Positions 1 to 6,408 of a DNA stretch of 13,293 nucleotides are shown here, one piece after another. The DNA lies in contig CALDZQ010000109.1 of NCBI GenBank assembly GCA_937944035.1, forward strand, positions 1 to 13,293, given 5' to 3'. Each line of letters begins with the position of its first letter. Position 1 is the first letter of the stretch. Source of the DNA: an uncultured Neomegalonema sp. GTDB lineage: Bacteria; Pseudomonadota; Alphaproteobacteria; Rhodobacterales; Rhodobacteraceae. The translations under genes and the position numbers were made by a program. The notes below the pieces were generated by a model. It had not been told where the DNA came from, ran no database searches, and saw only the letters and a program-made list of their open reading frames with translations.

Positions 1-18
1 GCCGAACGCGGGCAGGCG

Positions 19-291
19 ATGAGCCTTGCGGCAACTGAAAACCTCGTCAACCGGATCATCGCGGAGGCGATTGCCGAATGGCGTCGTGGTGAGCCAAGTC
101 CGTTTTGGGATGCGTATAAAAAGAAAGCGGGCGAACATGCCGCTGATCTAACACTCGGCACTTTGAGTTTTAGTGCCAAGGCGTTCATCACCGTATATTG
201 CGCTGATTTGTTGGGCTTCACCGACAAATTGCCGAATGCGGGTAACTATCGTGAATTGTTGGATGGCATCGTTAAGAATATGGAGAAATAA
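19..291 (+). CDS. hypothetical small protein (possibly the 3' end of a longer gene)
   Basis: I do not recognise this 90-residue protein. It is mainly hydrophilic and probably helical, rich in Ala, Glu and Lys, with one mildly hydrophobic stretch around residues 50-64 (SFSAKAFITVYCADLLGF region). It has no signal peptide or known motif. The frame stays open to the first base of the window (six more codons upstream of the ATG), and there is only a weak GCAGG-like sequence before the ATG. It may therefore be the C-terminus of a longer protein that starts outside the window. It ends in TAA about 100 bp before the convergent DUF2585 gene. Coding potential is plausible but not proven; no function is proposed. 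Confidence 0.5.
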   Translation: MSLAATENLVNRIIAEAIAEWRRGEPSPFWDAYKKKAGEHAADLTLGTLSFSAKAFITVYCADLLGFTDKLPNAGNYRELLDGIVKNMEK

Positions 292-391
292 GCGCCTGAC
301 CGAGGCGGGCGCGTCCTGCGCAACGCGCAGTCCACTCCCACCCTCGCGGGCGCTTGGCGAGTAAATTGATGTTGTGAAAAGCGTAAGGAGG

Positions 392-955
392 CTACAACGC
401 CCCGCCCGCGCTCTGCCACTCCTTGATCCAGTCCTGCGGAAACGTCAGCATGATGACGTTCAGGGTCAACCCGTCGCGGATCAGATACCCCACCACCAGC
501 TCGGCCGCGATGAACAGGGCCACGCTCGCCCAAACCGGAATCCGCGCGGCGAGGAAGAACCCGACCCACATCCAGCCTATATCCGCCACCGAGTTCACCA
601 CGCTGTCGCCATAGTAATCCAGCGCGATGGTCGCCTCGCGATAGCGCTCGATCACGGTGTCGGTGTTCTCGGCAATCTCCCACGCGGCCTCGATGATCGT
701 GGCGATCACCAGCCGCGTGCCGATGCTCCACCGCCCGGCCAGCAACCACAGCAGCGCATAGAAAAACAGCCCGTGCAGGATATGGCTCGGCGTGTACCAG
801 TCGGCGATATGCTGCGAGTTCTCCGAGCTGACCACCGCCCCGTGCCACAGCTTGATCTCGCCGCACTCACACATCGGCACGCGCCCCATCCACAGCAGGG
901 TTGCGGCGGTCAAGGCAACGATGCCGAGAGCGATGAGGGCGGCGCGAAGGGTCAT
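392..955 (-). CDS. UPF0314 / DUF2585 family membrane protein
   Basis: A 187-residue integral membrane protein of unknown function. Family recognition rests on the conserved N-terminal half: CECGEIKLWHG (29-39), then SSENSQHIADWYTPSHI (43-59), the signature of the UPF0314/DUF2585 family, which is found mainly in alphaproteobacteria. Hydrophobic segments lie at about 4-23, 57-74, 82-95, 122-138 and 141-158. The loop between the first two carries the conserved Cys, His and Trp residues. Other conserved-looking polar residues within or beside helices are EAAWEIAENT (89-98) and DYYGDSVVNSVADIGW (113-128). The length matches the family. The start is an ATG with a weak GGTGA 4-5 nt upstream. It is a single gene whose upstream side faces the RTX gene across an AT-rich spacer. 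The family call is confident; no biochemical role is known to me. Confidence 0.9.
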   Translation of the reverse strand: MTLRAALIALGIVALTAATLLWMGRVPMCECGEIKLWHGAVVSSENSQHIADWYTPSHILHGLFFYALLWLLAGRWSIGTRLVIATIIEAAWEIAENTDTVIERYREATIALDYYGDSVVNSVADIGWMWVGFFLAARIPVWASVALFIAAELVVGYLIRDGLTLNVIMLTFPQDWIKEWQSAGGAL

Positions 956-1091
956 GAGATCACCATTTTACAGAGTATTACCTGAAAAAATTTAAACATA
1001 ATAACGCATTAATATCAATAACTTATTGAGCGTAATCCACTAAACCGGACTCAACGTCAGCATTACAACCTCTTTGCCCTCAGGAGCCCCA
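956..1091. other. AT-rich divergent intergenic spacer
   Basis: This 136-bp gap separates the divergently read DUF2585 and RTX/beta-helix genes, so it should hold the promoters of both. Roughly 975-1030 is strikingly AT-rich compared with the surrounding coding DNA (runs of A, TTTAAA, ATTAATATCAATAA). I could not assign -35 and -10 boxes with confidence, and no clear operator palindrome was seen. Confidence 0.4.
1082..1086 (+). promoter_or_regulatory. Shine-Dalgarno site deciding the RTX/beta-helix start
   Basis: AGGAG lies 5 nt before the ATG at 1092. An in-frame TTG six codons upstream (1074) would place this site inside the coding region, so ATG 1092 is preferred. Confidence 0.7.
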
Positions 1092-2195
1092 ATGATTGAA
1101 CTGATCGTCGACAGCCTCGAAGACACCAGCATCAATGACGGAAAAACTACCCTTCGCGAGGCGCTGGTGATCGCGAACCGGAGCGCCGAAGAGCACACCA
1201 TCACCTTCGATGACGCCTTGGCTGGCGGTACGATCACGCTCGGCGGCACCCAACTGCTGATAAAGTCAAACATCACTATTGATGGCGACACGAACGGTGA
1301 CGACGTGGCCGATATCACCATCTCCGGCAACGGTGAAAGTCGCGTCCTTCAGATCGAAAGTGGCACAGCAACAATCAACTCCCTTAAAGTCACTGGCGGA
1401 TATGAACTCGGAACCAGTGCCGAGAGCGGCGACCACCGCGGCGGCGGGATTGCGATCGATCGTGACGCAACGGTCTTTATCAATGACAGCGCGATAATCG
1501 GTAATACCGCCAATATAGCCGGCGGTATTTATAACTACGGTACGACAGTAATTCGTAATACCGAAATATCCGGAAACACCGCAATCGGAAATTCTGACGA
1601 CGGCGGGGGAGCGGTCATCGGGGGCGTGCAAAACTATGGAAAGTTGAACTTAATCGGTAGCCTGATATCGGAAAATACGAGCGATTATGGCGGAGCAATT
1701 AGCGCCAGCGGTGGTAGATTAAACATAGTCAACAGCATTATATCAGATAACAATGGCTCAACAACCTCAGGTGGAATTATATTCTGGAGCAATGGTTCAA
1801 TCAAGAACAGCATAATATCCGGGAACGATGGACCAGGGGTTATCGATAGAAGTGATGAAATAGTTAATATAAGAGACAGTACAATTTCCGGAAACTCTGC
1901 TAACATGGGCGGTGGCATTTTTAGCGAAAGTAGCGGTACGACAAATGTGACGGATAGTACGATCTCTGGAAATTTCGGTTTCTATGGAGGTGGTATTTTT
2001 AATTATAATGGCGGAACAGTCAATGTAAATAATACAACTATTTCAGGAAATTCAGCAACTCATGGCGGTGCTATCGGCAGTTTTTCAGAAGGGGTAATAT
2101 CAGTTAAAAATAGTACGATTTCAGGAAACTCAGCTTCTGTCGCTAGTGGCGGCATTTACAGCAATATTGACTCATCAGGCCGTCCCGACGACTGA
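1092..2195 (+). CDS. N-terminal fragment: right-handed beta-helix repeat protein
   Basis: This is the intact 5' reading frame of the interrupted gene, 367 residues from ATG 1092 to the premature TGA at 2193-2195. Residues 1-30 hold the CSLREAI-like segment, followed by repeated rungs of about 20-25 residues, each with an I-(I/S)-x-(G/E/D)-N core: ITISGNG, EISGNTA, LISENTS, IISDNNG, IISGNDG, then TISGNSA several times, with GGGI turns between. The rungs from about 1680 to 2150 are markedly more AT-rich than neighbouring genes. If translated as it stands it would lack the RTX array and C-terminal export signal, so it would probably stay in the cytoplasm. It has a good AGGAG ribosome site. Confidence 0.7.
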   Translation: MIELIVDSLEDTSINDGKTTLREALVIANRSAEEHTITFDDALAGGTITLGGTQLLIKSNITIDGDTNGDDVADITISGNGESRVLQIESGTATINSLKVTGGYELGTSAESGDHRGGGIAIDRDATVFINDSAIIGNTANIAGGIYNYGTTVIRNTEISGNTAIGNSDDGGGAVIGGVQNYGKLNLIGSLISENTSDYGGAISASGGRLNIVNSIISDNNGSTTSGGIIFWSNGSIKNSIISGNDGPGVIDRSDEIVNIRDSTISGNSANMGGGIFSESSGTTNVTDSTISGNFGFYGGGIFNYNGGTVNVNNTTISGNSATHGGAIGSFSEGVISVKNSTISGNSASVASGGIYSNIDSSGRPDD

Positions 2196-2282
2196 CGATC
2201 AAACGCGTGGTAACGTTACAGCAATAAATTCGATCACCGATGGCAATGCCTTTAATGTATTCGCCGCCATTGACAGGGATAC
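2194..2282 (+). other. short middle segment of the RTX/beta-helix gene in a second frame
   Basis: Read in the frame starting at GAC 2194, this segment continues the protein as DDQTRGNVTAINSITDGN, then FNVFAAIDRDT. The RGNVTA and NxFNVFAAID pattern is typical of the last beta-helix rungs before GQLADNGG in this protein class. The segment is open in this frame only up to the second shift near 2284. It has no start codon or ribosome site of its own, so it is a fragment and not a gene. Confidence 0.6.
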
Positions 2283-2882
2283 CGTGGCGGTCAGCTGGCC
2301 GACAACGGTGGCCGGGTACAGACGATCGCTCTGAAAGCACTTTCAACGAACCCAGCCCTCGATATCGGTATTCTATCTGCCGGTATAACAACCGACGCCA
2401 TTGGCAATCCACGCGATGTTGATTTGCAAGGCGCCACCAACGGCGGCATTGTTGATGCGGGCGCGTTGGAGCTGTCGAGGGATGCAACTCCAGTCACCGG
2501 CGATTCCGGCGATAACCGGATTGTAGGCACCGTTGCGGATGACAGAATCGACGGCGGGGCTGGTGATGACAGGATATTCGGTAGGAACGGGAGCGATACC
2601 CTGATCGGCAACGACGGGGATGACCGCATGAGCGGCGGCGGTGGAAACGATACCCTCATGGGCGGAACGGGTGCCGACCAACTTCGCGGTGGAGCGGACG
2701 AAGATTTCATTGCCGGAGGGAGAGGGGACGATCTCCTCGCGACAGAGTTGAGGGCGGGCATGGAAATGATACGTTATACGGTAATGCGGGAGCGGACTCG
2801 ATACATGGTGGCGCAGGAGATGACATTGTTTCCGGTGGCGCAAATGACAGCGTTTCTGGTGACGACAATGACAGCAGTGTAG
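2283..2882 (+). CDS. middle fragment: end of beta-helix and first RTX repeats
   Basis: The original frame is regained here and reads GGQLADNGGRVQTIALKALS, NPALDIG and GGIVDAGALEL, then the first RTX nonapeptides: DRIDGGAGDDRIFGRNGSD, TLIGNDGDDRMSGGGGND, TLMGGTGADQLRGGADED and GGRGDDLL. Beyond about 2751 the same frame turns into Met- and Arg-rich nonsense up to TAG 2882, which marks the third shift. A TTG at 2424 could start a 152-residue product, but there is no ribosome site and the family match begins well upstream of it, so independent expression is unlikely. Confidence 0.6.
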   Translation, partial: RGGQLADNGGRVQTIALKALSTNPALDIGILSAGITTDAIGNPRDVDLQGATNGGIVDAGALELSRDATPVTGDSGDNRIVGTVADDRIDGGAGDDRIFGRNGSDTLIGNDGDDRMSGGGGNDTLMGGTGADQLRGGADEDFIAGGRGDDLLATELRAGMEMIRYTVMRERTRYMVAQEMTLFPVAQMTAFLVTTMTAV

Positions 2883-3427
2883 AGCTGCTCTACGGTGGTA
2901 GCGGGAATGACTCAGTTTTTGGTGGTCACGGGATAGATCATCTGTTCGGCGACGAAGATAGCGACAAACTCTACGGCGGCTATGACGATGACGAAATCTT
3001 CGGCGGTACCGGCGATGATTCACTATACGGCAGTTACGGCGATGATCTGCTGAACGGTCAAGGGGACAACGATGTCCTGAATGGCGGGGAGGGCAACGAC
3101 ACCCTGCTCGGTTCGGGCGGGGATGACCGTCTGAACGGTGCGCAAGGCGATGACCGGTTGAGCGGCGGCATTGGAATTGACATGTTCATATTCGCTGATG
3201 ACTTCAGCGAAGTACGAGACACCATCACTGATTTTCAAGACGGCATAGACCGCTTAAACTTTATCAAAGTAACAGGCGTCTCTGACACTTCCGACCTCAC
3301 CATCACAGACATGACGGTGGAAGGCATTTCGGGTGTATCGATCATATCCGCGTCGGATGAAGTGTTTCTACAAGGGGTCACTGCTGCCGATATCGACAAC
3401 AGCGACTTCTTATTCGGGATGGGTTGA
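2753..3427 (+). CDS. C-terminal fragment: RTX calcium-binding repeats and type I secretion-type end
   Basis: From 2753 a third frame carries the rest of the protein without a stop: GGHGNDTLYGNAGADSIHGG, GAGDDIVSGG, LLYGGSGNDSVFGGHG, LYGGYDDDEIFGGTGDDSLY, LLNGQGDNDVLNGGEGND and RLNGAQGDDRLSGGIGID. A non-repeat domain of about 75 residues follows (FADDFSEVRDTITDFQDG onward), ending FLFGMG-TGA at 3427. The Gly-Asp nonapeptides bind calcium in this family, and the last about 60 residues normally hold the uncleaved ABC-exporter signal. The segment has no good start codon or ribosome site, so it is the tail of the upstream gene. Confidence 0.7.
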   Translation, partial: GGHGNDTLYGNAGADSIHGGAGDDIVSGGANDSVSGDDNDSSVELLYGGSGNDSVFGGHGIDHLFGDEDSDKLYGGYDDDEIFGGTGDDSLYGSYGDDLLNGQGDNDVLNGGEGNDTLLGSGGDDRLNGAQGDDRLSGGIGIDMFIFADDFSEVRDTITDFQDGIDRLNFIKVTGVSDTSDLTITDMTVEGISGVSIISASDEVFLQGVTAADIDNSDFLFGMG

Positions 3428-3438
3428 TAGCTTTGGAG

Positions 3439-3467
3439 GCCGGGCGTGTCATGCGCCCGGCGCTTTT
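3439..3467 (+). terminator. Rho-independent terminator of the RTX/beta-helix gene
   Basis: There is a perfect 8-bp GC stem, GCCGGGCG (3439-3446) pairing with CGCCCGGC (3454-3461), around a 7-nt loop. GC and then TTTT (3464-3467) follow. It sits 12 bp after the RTX stop codon and has a T-run only on the + strand, so it serves the rightward gene. It ends just before the stop codon of the convergent membrane protein gene. Confidence 0.75.
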
Positions 3468-3468
3468 A

Positions 3469-3981
3469 TCAAGCCCGATTACCCCGGCGCATTACCGCCG
3501 CCAGCACCAGACCGAAGATCACATGCCCCGCCAATGCGACCCAAGTCAGCTGGCCCCAGCCAAGAAACGGCGGATTGCCCGAAACAAGATGCGCCATCAC
3601 AAAGAGCGCGAAAACCCAGATCACCACGCCGAACACCGCGCCCAGCACCCACCACGGCAGCGATGGCATAATCACCCGTGAAATAGGCCGTGCCAGTAGA
3701 ACATAGCCCAGCGGATAGCCGACAATGCCCATCAGATAATGCGCGATATGCCCGTATTGCTTGGCCGCCTCGCCAAACAGCACGCCCAGCGACTGTGTCG
3801 CCAGCGGCACGGGGGCCAGCTTCGGATAGCCCGCTGCGGGGCTGTAAATCTGTCCGAACGCATCGAAAGCCGCCAGCGCACACGCGCCCGCGACCAGCAT
3901 CATAAGGAATGTGCCAAGCACCGTTCCGCGTTCATCGTCAAGGTCATAGCCGTAAGGATCATTATGCATCGGTCTGCTCAT
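3469..3981 (-). CDS. hypothetical four-helix membrane protein
   Basis: This 170-residue protein has an acidic N-terminus (DLDDERG) followed by four predicted membrane helices at about 20-42, 77-97, 108-132 and 143-164. It ends in a basic tail (RRGNR), suggesting a cytoplasmic C-terminus. His79, His81, His131 and His153 lie in or beside helices. Such a pattern can bind metal or haem, but no known motif supports that here. Helix 1 is separated from helix 2 by a Pro- and Gly-rich loop of about 30 residues. The ATG at 3981 has no good ribosome site; ATG 3969, four codons later, is an alternative start. I do not recognise the family firmly. The gene stands alone, convergent with the RTX gene and divergent from the PLP-enzyme operon. 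Confidence 0.75.
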   Translation of the reverse strand: MSRPMHNDPYGYDLDDERGTVLGTFLMMLVAGACALAAFDAFGQIYSPAAGYPKLAPVPLATQSLGVLFGEAAKQYGHIAHYLMGIVGYPLGYVLLARPISRVIMPSLPWWVLGAVFGVVIWVFALFVMAHLVSGNPPFLGWGQLTWVALAGHVIFGLVLAAVMRRGNRA

Positions 3982-4065
3982 AAATTAATTTTAAGTTGCT
4001 CTATCAATAGGCCGTTTCGGCCGTAACTGGCAAGAAAGCAACTTCTGTGCCGTGTGCGAAAATCA

Positions 4066-4085
4066 AAACAGGGTAAATCCTGTTT
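4066..4085 (+). promoter_or_regulatory. perfect inverted repeat upstream of the PLP-enzyme operon
   Basis: AAACAGG (4066-4072) and CCTGTTT (4079-4085) form a perfect 7-bp inverted repeat around GTAAAT, 53 bp before the start codon at 4139. There is no T-run after it, so it is not a terminator. Its place between the divergent promoters suggests a repressor or activator operator, or a leader hairpin in the mRNA. No regulator gene is adjacent. I also see the 8-bp palindrome AACGCGTT at about 4095-4102. Function is inferred from position only. Confidence 0.4.
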
Positions 4086-4138
4086 GCTTCCCGCGAACGC
4101 GTTGCGCATGGTTCTGCAAAGGATAAGGGAGACAGACC

Positions 4139-5458
4139 ATGCTGGCACACCGCAAATGGGTTCCAACGGATTGCGAAACCCGCGTCGGGGAGATTGCGGC
4201 CTCGGTGGCGGGCCAGCCGCTGACCGACATCGCCAGCCTGATCGGGGCATTGGCGGAGCGCAACCGCGACATCCACGAGCGTGAATGCTTCAATCTCAAC
4301 CCCGCCACCAATGTCATGAATCCCCGCGCCGAGGCGATGCTGTCGGCGGGCATCGGCTCGCGGCCCTCGCTGGGCTATCCGGGCGACAAATACGAGATGG
4401 GGCTGGAGGCGATTGAGGAGATCGAGGTGATCTGCGCCGATCTGTGCGCCCAGGTTTTCGGCGCGCAATTCGCCGAAATCCGTGTGCCATCGGGTGCGCT
4501 GGCCAATCTCTACGGCTTTATGGCGACCTGCAAAGCGGGCGATACCATCATCGCGCCCCCCGCCTCCATCGGCGGCCATGTCACCCACCACGCGGACGGC
4601 TGTGCGGGGCTTTTCGGTCTGAAAACCGTCCCCGCTCCTGTCGATGAGGACGGCTATACCATCGACATAGACGCCCTGCGCAGGCTCGCCTTGGAGGTCA
4701 AGCCAAAGCTCATCACCGTCGGCGGCAGTCTCAATCTGTTCGAGCATCCCGTCCGCGAGGTCCGCGCCATTGCTGACGAGATCGGCGCGAAAGTCCTGTT
4801 CGATGCCGCCCATCAATGCGGGATCATCGCGGGCAAGGCGTGGCGCAACCCGCTGGCCGAGGGTGCTCATTTCATGACCATGAGCACCTATAAAAGCCTC
4901 GGCGGCCCCGCTGGCGGCCTGATTGTCACCAACGATGCCGACATCGCCGAGCGCCTCGACGCCATCGCTTTCCCCGGCATGACCGCCAATTTCGACGCCG
5001 CCAAATCCGCCTCGCTGGCCCTGACGATGATAGACTGGCTGGAGCATGGTCACGCCTATGCCGCGCAGATGATCGCCGTCTCCAAAGCCCTCGCAGCGGC
5101 GCTCGATGCGGCCGGTTTGCCGGTCTTCGCCAAGGCGCAAGGCTTCACCAACTCCCACCAATTCGCTGTGGAGGCCGCAGCCTATGGTGGCGGGCAAGCG
5201 GCGTCTAAAACCCTGCGCAAGGCGGGCTTCCTCGCCTGCGGCATCGGCCTGCCCGTCGCCGAGGTTCCGGGAGACATGAACGGATTGCGCATCGGCACGC
5301 CGGAACTCGTGCGCTGGGGCGTCACCCCCGACCACGCGGGCGAAATCGCGGCGCTGATCGCCAAAGCTCTAACAACCAACGACCCTGCCTCCCTCGCCGA
5401 AGAAACCCGCGCCTTGCGCAGCCAATTCGATACGCTGCACTACGTGACCACCGCGTGA
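4139..5458 (+). CDS. serine hydroxymethyltransferase-like PLP enzyme (aldolase or alpha-methylserine-type)
   Basis: A 439-residue fold-type I PLP enzyme related to serine hydroxymethyltransferase, about the family length. Visible family elements are GSRPSLGYPG (73-82, equal to the SHMT EGYPG region), VPSGALAN (118-125, equal to HSGSQAN, phosphate binding), FDAAHQCG (221-228, equal to the DMAHxxG PLP Asp and His), and TYKSLGGPAGG with the Schiff-base Lys at about 252 (equal to THKTLRGPRGG). The SHMT SENY motif, whose Glu is needed for the folate-dependent reaction, is not seen; the corresponding place reads NLNPATN (52-58). Together with its operon setting, this points away from housekeeping glyA. 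It may be an alpha-methylserine or beta-hydroxy-amino-acid aldolase or transferase; the substrate is unknown. The start ATG has AAGGGAGA 6 nt upstream. Its stop overlaps the next gene by 4 nt. Confidence 0.85.
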   Translation: MLAHRKWVPTDCETRVGEIAASVAGQPLTDIASLIGALAERNRDIHERECFNLNPATNVMNPRAEAMLSAGIGSRPSLGYPGDKYEMGLEAIEEIEVICADLCAQVFGAQFAEIRVPSGALANLYGFMATCKAGDTIIAPPASIGGHVTHHADGCAGLFGLKTVPAPVDEDGYTIDIDALRRLALEVKPKLITVGGSLNLFEHPVREVRAIADEIGAKVLFDAAHQCGIIAGKAWRNPLAEGAHFMTMSTYKSLGGPAGGLIVTNDADIAERLDAIAFPGMTANFDAAKSASLALTMIDWLEHGHAYAAQMIAVSKALAAALDAAGLPVFAKAQGFTNSHQFAVEAAAYGGGQAASKTLRKAGFLACGIGLPVAEVPGDMNGLRIGTPELVRWGVTPDHAGEIAALIAKALTTNDPASLAEETRALRSQFDTLHYVTTA

Positions 5459-6408
5459 CGGGGGTCAGCCCCACCAGAACCGCATGGATAAACGGTTTCA
5501 TCGGCGTCGCCATTTTCAGCGGATCGCTGCCCGCAACACGGGTGGCGGTGGCAGAGTTTGACCCGCTGTTCCTCACCTTTGCCCGCGCGGGCATTGCCGG
5601 AGCCGTGGCGCTTGCGCTGCTCGCCCTCATCCCGCAAAAGCGCCCGCAACGTGTGGATGCCGTGCCGCTTTTGATCGTCGCCATCGGTGTCGTGATCGGT
5701 TTCCCGCTGCTGACCGCCTTGGCCCTGCAATATATTACCGCCGCCCATTCCATCGTCTTCATCGGCATCCTGCCCCTTGCGACTGCGATTTTCGGGGTGA
5801 TCCGCGCAGGGGACCGCCCGCGTCTTGCATTCTGGATCTTCGCTGTCGCGGGCAGCACGCTGGTGGCCGGATTTGCCCTGACCCAAGACCTGCAAGCCTC
5901 ATGGACAGGCGACCTCTTGATGCTCGCCGCGATCATCGCTTGCGGTTTGGGCTATGCGGAGGGCGGGCATCTGTCGCGTAAATTCGGCGGCTGGCAGGTC
6001 ATCTCGTGGGCGCTGGTGCTGTCCCTGCCGCTCATGGCCCCGCTGGCATTCATGACCATGCCCGCGACGTTCTCCGGCATCAGCGCGCCCGCTTGGTTCT
6101 CCCTCGCCTATGTCGGCCTTTTCAGCATGTTGATCGGCTTTGTGTTCTGGTATCGCGGCCTCGCCCAAGGCGGGGTGGCCGCCGTCGGACAGCTTCAACT
6201 GCTGCAACCCTTCATCAGCCTGATCCTCGCCGCCGGACTGCTGGGCGAGCATGTCAGCTGGCAGATGCTCGCCGTCAGCGTTGCGGTCGTCGCTTGCGTG
6301 GCGGGTGCGAAGAAATTCTCGCAGCCCCGCCCTCCTTGCCGAAAACCGCGTGAAAATTCCGGCGGTGTCAGTATGGTGAGCCAACAACGAAGTGAGAGCC
6401 AGCCATGA
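5455..6408 (+). CDS. EamA/DMT-family transporter (probable exporter)
   Basis: A 317-residue inner-membrane protein with about ten hydrophobic segments in two halves, the standard two-EamA-domain layout of the drug/metabolite transporter superfamily. The first half includes FARAGIAGAVALALLAL and the second LLQPFISLILAAGLLGEHVS, the usual EamA ending with a Glu before the last helix. The start is GTG within GTGA, overlapping the stop of the PLP-enzyme gene, and its own stop overlaps the next ATG in ATGA, so the three genes are very likely translationally coupled. Family members export amino acids and related metabolites. The context suggests it moves the substrate or product of the two PLP enzymes. 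The hydrophilic tail after about residue 285 is longer than usual. Confidence 0.9.
   Translation: MTGVSPTRTAWINGFIGVAIFSGSLPATRVAVAEFDPLFLTFARAGIAGAVALALLALIPQKRPQRVDAVPLLIVAIGVVIGFPLLTALALQYITAAHSIVFIGILPLATAIFGVIRAGDRPRLAFWIFAVAGSTLVAGFALTQDLQASWTGDLLMLAAIIACGLGYAEGGHLSRKFGGWQVISWALVLSLPLMAPLAFMTMPATFSGISAPAWFSLAYVGLFSMLIGFVFWYRGLAQGGVAAVGQLQLLQPFISLILAAGLLGEHVSWQMLAVSVAVVACVAGAKKFSQPRPPCRKPRENSGGVSMVSQQRSESQP

Larger units (their letters stand above)
1092..3427 (+). pseudogene. frameshifted beta-helix plus RTX calcium-binding repeat surface/secreted protein
   Basis: Read through three single-base corrections, this is one gene of about 778 residues. The order is: an N-terminal CSLREAI-like segment (TTLREALVIANR); about ten right-handed parallel beta-helix rungs of the type TISGNSA-GGGI; a GQLADNGGRVQTIAL segment typical of the end of such helices; an array of RTX nonapeptides (GGxGxDxLx); and a serralysin-like C-terminus (DTITDFQDGIDRLNF, ending FLFGMG). 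There is no N-terminal signal peptide, as expected for type I secretion substrates. The frame changes at about 2193 (an extra T makes TGA), 2284 (one G missing) and 2751 (one G missing from a G-run). Each corrected junction gives continuous family-like sequence. No ABC exporter, HlyD or TolC gene is nearby. The product would probably be a calcium-binding surface or adhesive protein. Real decay and sequencing error cannot be told apart here. Confidence 0.8.

Noticed and set aside
316..330. CTGCGC-AAC-GCGCAG hairpin as a terminator of the first small ORF
   Set aside because: A real 6-bp stem, but no T-run follows, and GC-rich short hairpins are frequent here by chance.
246..866. Long - strand open frame, about 206 codons, in the DUF2585 region
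   Set aside because: It overlaps the clear DUF2585 gene in another frame, is Arg/Gly-rich and has no recognisable family; a shadow of GC-rich codon use.
374..985. Long + strand open frame opposite the DUF2585 gene
   Set aside because: Antisense to a well-supported gene, with an Arg-, Gln- and Pro-rich product typical of a complementary-strand shadow.
2193..2882. Programmed ribosomal frameshifting in the RTX gene
   Set aside because: Three separate shifts in different directions (+1, -1, -1) and no slippery heptamer with a following stem at any of them; indels or sequencing error fit better.
2373..3023. His/Arg-rich - strand frames opposite the RTX array
   Set aside because: They are the complement of Gly-Asp repeats, which always read as Arg/His/Pro-rich on the other strand.
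4021..4138. Glycine or other riboswitch before the SHMT-like gene
   Set aside because: The text GGGAGACAGACC looked suggestive, but the conserved glycine-aptamer core and tandem layout are absent; it is better read as the ribosome site.
4004..5335. 443-codon - strand open frame antisense to the SHMT-like gene
   Set aside because: The + strand protein has all the PLP-enzyme motifs; the antisense product is Gly/Arg/Asp-rich with no domain. Long antisense frames are common in GC-rich DNA.
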